Assembly: GCF_900128965.1 (NCBI RefSeq)
Contig: NZ_FQUL01000020.1
Span: 1-41,153, forward strand
DNA length: 41,153 bases
Direction of reading: 5' to 3'
From: Ferrithrix thermotolerans DSM 19514
GTDB lineage: Bacteria; Actinomycetota; Acidimicrobiia; Acidimicrobiales; Acidimicrobiaceae
Both the position numbers and the translations under genes were made by a program. Positions 33,226 through 40,892 of the stretch are shown piece after piece. The notes below the pieces were generated by a model. The model did no database searches. It saw nothing but the letters and a program-made list of their open reading frames with translations, and was not told where the DNA came from. How positions within the stretch are numbered: the stretch's first letter is position 1; every line of letters starts with the position of its first letter.

Positions 33226-34326
33226 ATGAGTATTGTCCTTGCTGTAGTTGTGGTGGTGCTTGTCGTCGTAGGGGGAAGCGCCTTCTTCGTCCTTCGCTCT
33301 AAAAAGCCCAAGGCCATGGAGGTTGGTACAGAGACAGAGACGAAACCAGCCCTAAAAAGTCCAGCGGGTGCCCCGTCACTTGAGGGAGAAGAAGCCGGCT
33401 CGAAAGAGCCTGTGATCTCTAGAGGTCTAGATGGATCACTTCCAAAGTCACGGTCTTTACTTGGCTCTGCCCTAGCGCGGATGAGGGCGAAACGGGCCCT
33501 TGGGGAGGAGTTCTGGGTAGAACTTGAGGAGGCGCTGATCCTCTCTGATTTAGGTTTAGACCTCTCGGTGGATCTGGTGGAGTCGGTGAGGAACAAAGTC
33601 TACAAAGAAGGTGTCACCGCCACAGACGCTGCGCTTGAGATGCTAAGGGAAGAGATGATAGAGCGTCTTGACCACAGTAACAGAGACCTCAACCTAGGTG
33701 ATGCGCCTCCCTCGGTGGTCCTTTTCGTCGGAGTAAATGGGGTAGGCAAGACGACATCGATCGGGAAGTTGGCCGCACTACTGTCCTCTGAAGGTAAGAA
33801 GGTTGTAGTAGCAGCAGGGGACACCTTTAGGGCTGCGGCTGCAGAGCAGCTCGAGATGTGGGCTCAGCGCTCAGACGTCCAGGTTGTAAAGGGTGCATCT
33901 GGTGCGGACCCAGCATCGGTGGTCTTTGACGCTATATCTCATGGAGCTGCGGTGGGAGCAGACTTTGTGCTTGCAGACACCGCAGGTCGTCTGCAAAACA
34001 GGCAAAACCTGATGGACGAGCTAAAAAAGATACGACGCGTCGCAGAGAAGGCTTCTGGAACCGTCACAGAGGTCTTGCTGGTACTGGACGCAACGACGGG
34101 GCAAAACGGGCTTTTACAGGCGCAGGGTTTCGCCGAAGCTGCCTCGGTTACTGGAGTAATACTTACTAAGCTTGACGGCACTGCCAAAGGTGGCGTGGCC
34201 TTTGCCATTGAGGATAAACTTCATATCCCGATCAAGTTTGTGGGATTAGGTGAGGGTATTTTAGACCTCGTGCCCTTCGACCCGAAAGCCTTTGTTTATG
34301 AGATAACAGGCGAGGTGTCCCAGTAG
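33226..34326 (+). CDS. ftsY: Signal recognition particle receptor FtsY
   Basis: FtsY is the membrane receptor GTPase that docks SRP-ribosome complexes. From ATG 33226 it has 366 residues: an N-terminal membrane helix (3-23, IVLAVVVVVLVVVGGSAFFVL), an acidic/variable linker of about 60 residues, and then the NG domain. The NG domain shows GVNGVGKTTSIGKLA (G1), DTFRAAAAEQL, ADTAGRLQN (G3) and TKLDGTAKGG (G4). The frame extends back to TTG 33124, but that stretch has no family similarity, and the helix-first start is usual in actinobacteria. No good ribosome binding site precedes 33226. A four-codon frame (33215-33229) overlaps the start as ATGA. It is followed by ffh after 47 bases. Confidence 0.95.
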   Translation: MSIVLAVVVVVLVVVGGSAFFVLRSKKPKAMEVGTETETKPALKSPAGAPSLEGEEAGSKEPVISRGLDGSLPKSRSLLGSALARMRAKRALGEEFWVELEEALILSDLGLDLSVDLVESVRNKVYKEGVTATDAALEMLREEMIERLDHSNRDLNLGDAPPSVVLFVGVNGVGKTTSIGKLAALLSSEGKKVVVAAGDTFRAAAAEQLEMWAQRSDVQVVKGASGADPASVVFDAISHGAAVGADFVLADTAGRLQNRQNLMDELKKIRRVAEKASGTVTEVLLVLDATTGQNGLLQAQGFAEAASVTGVILTKLDGTAKGGVAFAIEDKLHIPIKFVGLGEGILDLVPFDPKAFVYEITGEVSQ

Positions 34327-34373
34327 CCAACTTTGGTCTGGTTTTTAAGCGTTAGATTAAGGAGTCGCTTTAG

Positions 34374-35723
34374 GTGTTTGAGTCACTAGGTGGGCGTTTA
34401 GAAGACGCTCTCTCCAAGATTAGAGGAAAGGCGCGTCTCTCCGAAGCCGATGTTGAGCTGGCTCTGCGAGAGATCAGAAACGCCCTCCTGGAGGCCGACG
34501 TCAATTTGTTGGTGGTAAGAGCGATCACGGACAGAATACGTGAGGCTGCGGTGGGTGCGATGGCATCTAGGTCGCTTACCCCCGGACAGCAGGTAGTAAA
34601 GGCGGTCAACGACGAGCTTATCAATGTATTAGGTGGCGAGACATTTCGTATCACCTATGAGTCAAAACCCCCAACAGTTATATTGATGGCGGGTCTCCAA
34701 GGATCTGGAAAGACCACCACGTCGGCCAAGCTGGCCAGATACTTCAAGGCTCAAGGAAGATCTCCTATGTTGGTCGGGGCCGACCTACAAAGGCCAGCGG
34801 CGGTAGAGCAGCTAAAGACTCTTGCCTCCCAGATCCAGGTACCAATGTTCTCTGAGTGGACCTCTCCGATCGAGGTGGCGAAGGCGGGAGTCGCTGAGGC
34901 GAGACGAATAGGTCGAGATGTCGTGATCATCGACACAGCTGGGCGCCTCACCGTAGACGCCGAACTTATGGATGAGATAGCGGCTATCTCAAGGGAGGTA
35001 AGACCGAAGTACACCTTCTTGGTGATAGATGCAATGATGGGACAGGACTCCGTAAACACTGCCAAGGCGTTCAACGACGTCCTTGAGCTTGATGCCATCG
35101 TTCTGTCCAAACTAGACGGAGATGCAAGGGGCGGTGCAGCTCTGTCGGTCAAAGAGGTGGTCGGAAAACCTATCGCCTTTGCATCTGACGGGGAGAAGCT
35201 CGACAACTTTGGGCCTTTTCATCCAGATAGGATGGCCTCTCGGATCTTGGGCATGGGTGATGTTCTTACCCTCATAGAACAGGCTGAGCGAACCATGGAC
35301 GAAGAGGTAGCTGAACGTGGTGCCAAGAAGCTTATGGAGGGTAAGTTTGATCTCGAGGACTTCCTCCAGCAGCTCCGTCAGGTCAAAAAGATGGGATCTC
35401 TCAAAGGCATGCTCTCGATGCTCCCTGGTGTGCCAAAGGAACTGAGAGATGTAGAGATCGACGATGCAGAGCTGGGCAAGATCGAGGCGATGATCTCCTC
35501 AATGACGAAGAAGGAGCGCTCGGACCCTTCGATCATAGATGCAAGCCGTCGAGCTCGAATTGCAGCTGGCTCTGGAACTACATCTGCAAACGTCTCTGCT
35601 CTCATCAAACAGTTCAAGGAGATGCAGAAGATGATGAGGTCTATGGGTATCGGTCCCGCCTCGGCAACGAAGAGGCGGCCAAAGCCCAGACCGTCAAAGA
35701 AGGGACGGAAGAACCGTCGCTGA
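34374..35723 (+). CDS. ffh: Signal recognition particle protein Ffh
   Basis: Ffh binds signal peptides and 4.5S RNA and partners with FtsY. It has 449 residues: an N domain (MFESLGGRLEDALSKIRGKARLSE), a GTPase domain with GLQGSGKTTTSAKLA (about 106-120), VGADLQRPAAVEQL, DTAGR and SKLDGDARGGAALS, then a methionine-rich M domain (FLQQLRQVKKMGSLKGMLSMLPG through FKEMQKMMRSMG). The C-terminus is strongly basic. The start is GTG 34374, with AAGGAG (34361-34366) about seven bases upstream. The gene for the SRP RNA is not visible here. Confidence 0.97.
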   Translation: MFESLGGRLEDALSKIRGKARLSEADVELALREIRNALLEADVNLLVVRAITDRIREAAVGAMASRSLTPGQQVVKAVNDELINVLGGETFRITYESKPPTVILMAGLQGSGKTTTSAKLARYFKAQGRSPMLVGADLQRPAAVEQLKTLASQIQVPMFSEWTSPIEVAKAGVAEARRIGRDVVIIDTAGRLTVDAELMDEIAAISREVRPKYTFLVIDAMMGQDSVNTAKAFNDVLELDAIVLSKLDGDARGGAALSVKEVVGKPIAFASDGEKLDNFGPFHPDRMASRILGMGDVLTLIEQAERTMDEEVAERGAKKLMEGKFDLEDFLQQLRQVKKMGSLKGMLSMLPGVPKELRDVEIDDAELGKIEAMISSMTKKERSDPSIIDASRRARIAAGSGTTSANVSALIKQFKEMQKMMRSMGIGPASATKRRPKPRPSKKGRKNRR

Positions 35724-35793
35724 GACCTGCTAATATGACCATCGGTTACTTAGTACTTTGGGAAGGGGATCTTCCCGCGAACAAGGAGTTCAA

Positions 35794-36069
35794 TTGGCAG
35801 TAAGACTGCGTCTAACAAGATTTGGCAAGAAAAGACAGCCCTACTACAGGGTTGTTGCCTCCGACTCTACCTCCCCCAGAGACGGTAAGTTCATTGAGAT
35901 CATAGGTCACTATGCTCCTCGTTCGGAACCATCAGAGGTCAGCATCGACAACGAAAAGGCTGTGAAGTGGCTCTTGAACGGCGCTAAGCCCTCTGAGAGG
36001 GTGGAGAAGCTCCTTCAGATCTCAGGTGCTCTTGATGAGTTCAAAAAGGCTAAGGCTGAGCGTGGATAA
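35794..36069 (+). CDS. rpsP: 30S ribosomal protein S16
   Basis: This is a 91-residue protein: AVRLRLTRFGKKRQPYYRVV, ASDSTSPRDGKFIEIIGHYAP and NEKAVKWLLNGAKPSERVEKLL are S16 signatures. The open frame reaches back to 35758, but TTG 35794 is the real start. It gives the canonical (M)AVRLRLTRFG terminus and has AAGGAG (35783-35788) five bases upstream. Its end overlaps the KH-domain gene by eight bases, starting the rpsP-khpA-rimM-trmD-rplS chain common in Gram-positive bacteria. Confidence 0.96.
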   Translation: MAVRLRLTRFGKKRQPYYRVVASDSTSPRDGKFIEIIGHYAPRSEPSEVSIDNEKAVKWLLNGAKPSERVEKLLQISGALDEFKKAKAERG

Positions 36070-36457
36070 CCTAGAGAACGAGGTGAGCGGAGAGGGCGGC
36101 GAAGAGCTCGCAGATCCCAACGGGAACGTGGATACATCAAGAGCTGACGGCGCAGAGAGTCTGCTTAGGTTCTTAGCCACCTCCTTGCTCCTTAGAGAAG
36201 ATGACTTTACGATTCGGCGCTCAATGAGGGGAGAGTCAGTACGTCTTACCCTGCAGGTTCCCGGCTCCGATCTAGGCAAGGTTATTGGAAAAGGCGGCCG
36301 CATAGCGAACGCTGTTAGAGCTTTGGTGCAGGTGGCAGGTGCAAAGAACGATCTTGAGACCCACGTAGAGTTCTCCGACGGAAGACGCGGACCTTCGAGA
36401 CCGGGACAACGTAGACCTTACGGACAAGGCGGCAGACCAAAACGCCGTCCATCTTAG
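36062..36457 (+). CDS. KH-domain RNA-binding protein (KhpA-like)
   Basis: This is a 131-residue protein with a single type-II-like KH fold (about 32-110). The RNA-gripping loop is GKVIGKGGRIANAVRALVQ (Gly76-Lys77-Gly78-Gly79). Typical KhpA proteins have about 75-80 residues. This one adds an acidic N-terminal extension of 30 residues and a basic Arg/Gly/Pro tail (SRPGQRRPYGQGGRPKRRPS). KhpA acts with KhpB in global RNA binding and cell elongation in Gram-positives. GTG 36062, overlapping rpsP, was chosen over upstream codons that lie deep inside rpsP. Confidence 0.88.
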   Translation: MDNLENEVSGEGGEELADPNGNVDTSRADGAESLLRFLATSLLLREDDFTIRRSMRGESVRLTLQVPGSDLGKVIGKGGRIANAVRALVQVAGAKNDLETHVEFSDGRRGPSRPGQRRPYGQGGRPKRRPS

Positions 36458-36482
36458 TCACAGATGACTGTGGGTAGACTTC

Positions 36483-36968
36483 GTGCCTGATCGCTTGGAG
36501 GTTGGGTGGATTTCAAAGCCACACTCCTTGAACGGTGATGTGTTAGTCAAGGCGATCTCAAACGTTGAAGGTCGTTTCAGGGCCGGAGTGAGGCTTGAGG
36601 CTAAAAAAGGTGAGAGGACACTTGAGGTCGAGATCGTCTCTTGTCGTCCATACAAGGATCGACTACTCGTTCACTTCCTAGGCGTGGACAGTCGTGAAGC
36701 CGCTGAAGAAGTCCAAGGAGCGTTGCTACTTGGTGAAGCTGGTGAGTACGAAGACGACGCTCTATTGGTTCACGAGATCATCGGAGCTCAGGTTATTGAC
36801 CTTGAAGGTGTCGTGAGGGGTTCTGTGGTATCGGTTGAGGCGAACCCAGCCTCGGACCTGTTGGTCCTTGACAACGGTAAGCTTGTCCCGATGGTTTTTG
36901 TGTCTGATTTTGATAAGCAACAGAAGGTAGTTGTCGTAGACACCCCAGCGGGTCTGTTTGATCTTTGA
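36483..36968 (+). CDS. rimM: Ribosome maturation factor RimM
   Basis: RimM helps assemble the 30S head domain and binds S19. The 161-residue protein has the N-terminal RimM barrel (RLEVGWISKPHSLNGDVLVKAISN, where most homologues have G-x-x-x-x-x-H-G-x-x-G; here HSLNGD). A PRC-barrel C-terminal half follows (HEIIGAQVIDLEGVVRGSVVSVE through LVPMVFVSDFD). The start is GTG 36483, 26 bases after the KH gene. trmD starts four bases after its stop. Confidence 0.92.
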   Translation: MPDRLEVGWISKPHSLNGDVLVKAISNVEGRFRAGVRLEAKKGERTLEVEIVSCRPYKDRLLVHFLGVDSREAAEEVQGALLLGEAGEYEDDALLVHEIIGAQVIDLEGVVRGSVVSVEANPASDLLVLDNGKLVPMVFVSDFDKQQKVVVVDTPAGLFDL

Positions 36969-36971
36969 GAT

Positions 36972-37727
36972 ATGAGGGTTAGCTTCATCTCGATCTTTCC
37001 AGATCAGCTGCGTAGTTACTGTGGTTTTGGGGTGATCTCTAAGGCTCAACAGGTGGGTGCTCTTGAGCTATCGTTTATAGACCCTAGAGACTACACCCAT
37101 GATTTGCATAGATCGGTGGACGACGCTCCTTATGGAGGTGGACCCGGGATGCTCATGAAGTGCGAGCCGATAGTCGAAGCCATCGAGGCGAACGACGTAG
37201 CCAGGCCAGTTGTGCTCCTTACACCAGGGGGGGAACGGCTCAGTCAGAGCAAAATAAGGGAGCTGGCGTCTTTGGAGGGCTTTACTTTACTTTGCGGGCG
37301 ATACGAAGGGGTCGATGCGAGGGTCGAAGAGTTGGTAGTGGATATGAGAATCAGTCTCGGCGACTACGTGTTAGCCGGTGGCGAGCTTGCGGCGCTCTGT
37401 GTTTTAGAGGCTGTCTCAAGGCTCTTGCCTGAGGTCCTTGGTAACGAAAACTCACCAGCGCAAGATAGCTTTGAAGACGGTCTCTTAGAGTACGCTCAGT
37501 ACACCCGTCCAGCGGAGTTTAGGGGTATGAGGGTTCCAGGTGTCTTGTTGGGGGGTAATCACCAAGAGATCGAAAGATGGCGCCGAAGAAGTTCTTTGTT
37601 GCGGACTGCAAGTTGGCGTCCCGATCTTTTGAAGCGCGAGGTGCTGTCCGAGGAGGACGTGCAGTTTCTAGCGGAGAACGGCTATTCTGTAGAGGTTGAT
37701 TTGATACCAAGCACATCTGAGGACTGA
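36972..37727 (+). CDS. trmD: tRNA (guanine(37)-N(1))-methyltransferase TrmD
   Basis: TrmD methylates G37 of tRNAs read by CNN codons, preventing frameshifts. It is an essential SPOUT-fold enzyme. The 251 residues contain [38 protein letters not shown], the knot segment [44 protein letters not shown] and [17 protein letters not shown]. The length is normal. ATG 36972 follows rimM closely, and the stop at 37727 is one base before the rplS start. Confidence 0.97.
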   Translation: MRVSFISIFPDQLRSYCGFGVISKAQQVGALELSFIDPRDYTHDLHRSVDDAPYGGGPGMLMKCEPIVEAIEANDVARPVVLLTPGGERLSQSKIRELASLEGFTLLCGRYEGVDARVEELVVDMRISLGDYVLAGGELAALCVLEAVSRLLPEVLGNENSPAQDSFEDGLLEYAQYTRPAEFRGMRVPGVLLGGNHQEIERWRRRSSLLRTASWRPDLLKREVLSEEDVQFLAENGYSVEVDLIPSTSED

Positions 37728-37728
37728 A

Positions 37729-38070
37729 ATGCACCCAACTGACATCGTAGATCAAGACTCGTTACGTTCAGACATACCCGACTTCGCCCCAGGTGACACC
37801 CTTAAGGTGCACGTAAGGGTCGTGGAAGGTGATAAGGAGCGCATCCAGGTCTTCCAAGGAGCTGTCATACGCCGCCAGGGCTCTTCACTTCATGAGACCT
37901 TCACCGTGAGAAAGGTTAGCTTTGGAGTGGGAGTTGAGAGAACCTTTCCTGTGCACAGCCCTATCATCTCCAAGATCGAAGTCGTGACTCGTGGTGATGT
38001 TCGGCGAGCAAAGCTATACTACCTGAGAGACAGGGTAGGAAAAGCGGCAAAGATAAAAGAGAAGCGCTAG
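37729..38070 (+). CDS. rplS: 50S ribosomal protein L19
   Basis: This 113-residue protein has the L19 features [57 protein letters not shown] and [18 protein letters not shown] at the end. ATG 37729 is one base after the trmD stop, with GAGGA (37720-37724) as ribosome binding site. In mycobacteria lepB and rnhB follow rplS. Here neither is present, and the DUF2469 gene comes next. Confidence 0.97.
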   Translation: MHPTDIVDQDSLRSDIPDFAPGDTLKVHVRVVEGDKERIQVFQGAVIRRQGSSLHETFTVRKVSFGVGVERTFPVHSPIISKIEVVTRGDVRRAKLYYLRDRVGKAAKIKEKR

Positions 38071-38138
38071 TGTGGCGATGACGCCTTACCCTATTGGTCG
38101 TACTTTGGCTCTAGCACGCCTGAGTGAAAAGCTAACCC

Positions 38139-38429
38139 GTGAGTTCTGAAGACCTCGAACGGTATGAGACTGAGATAGAGCTCGCTCTCTACAAGGAGTA
38201 TCGTTCCGTATTGTCGCTCTTTAGGTACGTGGTGGAGACCGAGCGACGCTTTTACTTAGCAAACTCCGTAGAGCTCGAGGTAAAGACGTCTGAGAAGGGT
38301 TTGGACTACGTAGAGGTGACCTTGAAGGATGCCTGGGTGTGGGATATGTATCGGCCGCAGCGTTTGGTGAACAAGGTTCGGGTCATAACTTTCAGAGATG
38401 TAAACGTTGAAGAGATCGCATCCGTCTGA
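38139..38429 (+). CDS. DUF2469 family protein
   Basis: This 96-residue protein belongs to an actinobacterial family of unknown function normally found downstream of rplS/lepB/rnhB. The conserved pieces are SSEDLERYETEIELALYKEY, VVETERRFYLANSVEL, LKDAWVWDMYRPQRLV and VRVITFRDVNVEEI. The start is GTG 38139. It has no signal peptide or membrane helix. Its conserved place in the ribosome-maturation cluster hints at a role in translation or RNA biology. That is inference. Confidence 0.88.
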   Translation: MSSEDLERYETEIELALYKEYRSVLSLFRYVVETERRFYLANSVELEVKTSEKGLDYVEVTLKDAWVWDMYRPQRLVNKVRVITFRDVNVEEIASV

Positions 38430-38450
38430 TTCGTTACCTAGGAGTTGACC

Positions 38451-39566
38451 TTGGCTGCTGACCGAGACAAAGAGACGTCTAAAGGTTTTGATTCGGAGAT
38501 CGGTCATCTCTACGGTCCGAATCCTTACATCTCGCTTAACTCGACGTATTTTAGGGGTCAGCGTAGCGTGTACGCCCGAGATACTAACCCTACCTGGGAG
38601 TACTTAGAGGCGGAGGTAGGACGGCTAGAAGGGGGAAGGTGTACTGTATTTGCCTCCGGTATGGGTGCTATCTCATCCATCGTTGCCGCAGTTGAAGGTA
38701 GGAAGACTCTCTTTCTGGCCGAGGACTCTTACAACGGCACAAGAAGACTAGCTCAGTACCTGAGTGACATTGGAAGACTTCATCTAAATATGGTGACGCA
38801 AAAGCAACTGAGCTCTTTATGTTTTATCACTGACGCCTCTCCTGGAGATATCTTGTTCTATGAGTCTCCCTCTAATCCACATCTCAACCTCTACGACATC
38901 GCAGCGATATCTAGAGTTTGTAGGGACCATGGCTTAATGTCGGTGGTGGACTCTACACTAGCTACTCCGTTTCTTCAAAGACCACTGTCTCTAGGTGCCG
39001 ACGTGGTTGTTCATTCATTGACAAAGGCACTGTCGGGACACTCCGACGTGCTGGGCGGAGCTGTTGTCACGAAGGACCCTGAGCTCGACTCCCTATTTCG
39101 CCTCAGGAGGTCACTTCTTGGTGCAATTCCTTCTGCATGGGATGTGTATCTAATACTGAGGGGGTTAAAGACAGCGGAACTAAGGGTCGACCGGGCCTCA
39201 AAGAACGCCTATAGCTCTTTGTTTGTGTTTTTTAAGTATCTAGACCCGTCAAGGATCTACTACCCCTACCATCCAAGCAGTCCCACCCTTGAGCTAGCGA
39301 TGCGCCAGATGACCGGAGGTGGTGGTGTTGTAAGCGTGGTCTTCGAAGATGAAGCTACAGCGGAGAGGTTTCTAGACGCACTTCGTCAATTTCATAAGGC
39401 GACCTCCTTAGGAGGCGTGGAGTCTTTAGCGGAGCGTCGAGCGATACATAAGGGCGAGGAGGGCACCCACCCTGGTCTTGTGCGCCTGTCATTTGGAATT
39501 GAACCCTGGGATCTCCTTGAACAGGATCTTGTACAGGCTCTAGAGACGGCGCTAAGACAGAGCTAA
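38451..39566 (+). CDS. PLP-dependent Cys/Met metabolism enzyme (cystathionine gamma-synthase family)
   Basis: This is a 371-residue fold-type I PLP enzyme of the transsulfuration family. YARDTNPTWEYLEAEVGRLEGG and FASGMGAISSIVAA form the PLP phosphate region. SYNGTRR has the ring-stacking Tyr, ESPSNPHL and VVDSTLATP the conserved Asp, and VVVHSLTKALSGHSDVLGG the Schiff-base lysine (about Lys192). VRLSFGIEPWDLLEQDL carries the C-terminal Arg. Synthase, lyase and O-acetylhomoserine activities cannot be told apart by eye. TTG 38451 is preferred to TTG 38445, because AGGAG (38440-38444) would touch the latter directly. It ends in a four-base overlap with the convergent gene. Confidence 0.87.
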   Translation: MAADRDKETSKGFDSEIGHLYGPNPYISLNSTYFRGQRSVYARDTNPTWEYLEAEVGRLEGGRCTVFASGMGAISSIVAAVEGRKTLFLAEDSYNGTRRLAQYLSDIGRLHLNMVTQKQLSSLCFITDASPGDILFYESPSNPHLNLYDIAAISRVCRDHGLMSVVDSTLATPFLQRPLSLGADVVVHSLTKALSGHSDVLGGAVVTKDPELDSLFRLRRSLLGAIPSAWDVYLILRGLKTAELRVDRASKNAYSSLFVFFKYLDPSRIYYPYHPSSPTLELAMRQMTGGGGVVSVVFEDEATAERFLDALRQFHKATSLGGVESLAERRAIHKGEEGTHPGLVRLSFGIEPWDLLEQDLVQALETALRQS

Positions 39567-39793
39567 CGGTATCGGGTGCGTCTCTGCCAACACTGCCGAT
39601 GCCAGTGTCGGCGGAGATCAGGTGCCTCAAAGGGAACCACAACGTAGTGCCCGATACCATGGAGAATCTCTTGGTTGCATAATGGGCAGATGTAGATCTT
39701 GTTTGCCCTGTAAGGATGGACGAATCTGACATCGGCGATCAGTCCTGAGAGGGGGTCTGTGAGTTGTCCTACGTGGTCAGAGATCGGATCCAT
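39563..39793 (-). CDS. Small zinc-site protein, actinobacterial, unknown function
   Basis: This is a 76-residue protein. IYICPLCNQEILHGIGHYVV is followed by RRHWHRQCW. The residues Cys36, Cys39, His49, His63/His65 and Cys68 give a CxxC...H...HxxxC pattern, like a small treble-clef or HNH-type zinc site. The same pattern, a CPxC followed by xxGxxHVVV and RRHWHxxCW, occurs in a small uncharacterised actinobacterial family, so I think it is a real gene despite its size. It is convergent with the PLP enzyme and divergent from the enoyl-CoA hydratase. Nuclease activity is not implied by the sequence alone. Confidence 0.7.
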   Translation of the reverse strand: MDPISDHVGQLTDPLSGLIADVRFVHPYRANKIYICPLCNQEILHGIGHYVVVPFEAPDLRRHWHRQCWQRRTRYR

Positions 39794-39915
39794 ATCAATA
39801 AAAAGTTATTGGCTTAGAGTTTGGTTGCGGCAGATGGATGCGTGATGTGTCATAGAACCGTCCTCTCCTTGTCTCTCGAAGTAAAACCTCGCCTGTGATT
39901 TGCTAAGTTGCCTTC

Positions 39916-40680
39916 ATGGAAAATATCGCTTACAAAGAGCAAGACGGCGTGGCAACGCTAACACTTAATCGCCCAGAGGTAAAAAATGCAATTACTCATG
40001 AGATGTGGGAACAGGTTGACGATCTCTTTGTCAAGTTTGAATCCGGAGATGCCAGAGTGCTAGTCATCACAGGGGGAAGCGAGGCCTTTTGTTCAGGGGC
40101 TGATCTTCGTGATCAGGCACGAGTCAGAATGGACCCACTTCTTAGAATGAGACGCATCTCCGAGGTAGCGCTTCGGTTGCACGGTCTTTCAAAGCCCACT
40201 ATCGCTAAGGTACAAGGTGTTGCAGCCGGCGCTGGTTGTAATCTGGCCTTTGGATGCGACTTTGTGATAGCCTCTGAGGGTGCAAGTTTTGTGGAGATCT
40301 TCTCCAAGAGAGCGCTTACCATCGACTTTGGTGGCAGCTTTCTCTTACCGAGGCTTGTAGGGCTGCAGAAGGCGAAGAAGTTGGCGTACTTTGCTGAGCG
40401 TATCGGGGCGAAAGAGGCGTGTTCTATGGGTCTTGTAACAGAGGTGGTCTCACCTTCTGAGATAGATCAGGTCACAGCTAACTGGGCGATAAGGCTTAGG
40501 GATATGCCGCCTCTAGCGTTGTCGCTCACAAAACGCCTCTTAAACGACTCCTACAACCTCTCTATGGAGCAGGCACTAGAGCGCGAGACCCAGGCACAGG
40601 TTATCGCATCATCCTCCGAGGACGCCAAAGAGGCTTTATATGCATTTAGGGAGCGACGTGAAGCTAAGTTTTGGCCCTAG
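39916..40680 (+). CDS. Enoyl-CoA hydratase/isomerase family protein
   Basis: This 254-residue protein has the crotonase fold. The oxyanion-hole segments are FCSGADLRDQ (59-68) and GVAAGAGCNLAFGCDFVIAS (101-120). The region SKRALTIDFGGSFLLPRLVG (130-149) has Asp137 where isomerase/PaaG-like members usually have Asp and hydratases a Glu. It acts on an acyl-CoA, in beta-oxidation or aromatic catabolism, with the exact substrate unknown. ATG 39916 begins the usual short N-terminal strand. It is monocistronic as far as can be seen. Confidence 0.9.
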   Translation: MENIAYKEQDGVATLTLNRPEVKNAITHEMWEQVDDLFVKFESGDARVLVITGGSEAFCSGADLRDQARVRMDPLLRMRRISEVALRLHGLSKPTIAKVQGVAAGAGCNLAFGCDFVIASEGASFVEIFSKRALTIDFGGSFLLPRLVGLQKAKKLAYFAERIGAKEACSMGLVTEVVSPSEIDQVTANWAIRLRDMPPLALSLTKRLLNDSYNLSMEQALERETQAQVIASSSEDAKEALYAFRERREAKFWP

Positions 40681-40892
40681 CTGCATTCAGCTACTAGAGA
40701 TTCAGTCAAATGGTGTTCCAACTATACATCTAAGACCTAGGGTAAAGAGATGGAGATGGCTCTAGGTAAGAAGCTACGCTTTTTCGTGAGATGTGCTGGC
40801 TCTGGGTATAAAGAGGGATACATGTCGTGGGTCTCTTGAAACTACTCACGATACGGGACACGGTTCACCCTTAGAACGAGGAGAATATAGGT
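40681..40892. other. Intergenic region before IS3-type element
   Basis: These 212 bases between the enoyl-CoA hydratase gene and OrfA must contain the left end of the IS element. TAGCTG-CATT-CAGCTA (40678-40693) is a perfect six-pair hairpin at the stop codon of the upstream gene and could help termination. No gene was recognised. Confidence 0.35.

Noticed and set aside
34751-35206. 151-residue minus-strand frame opposite ffh
   Set aside because: Lies entirely within the GTPase domain of ffh in antisense, with low-complexity Ser/Ala/Thr composition.
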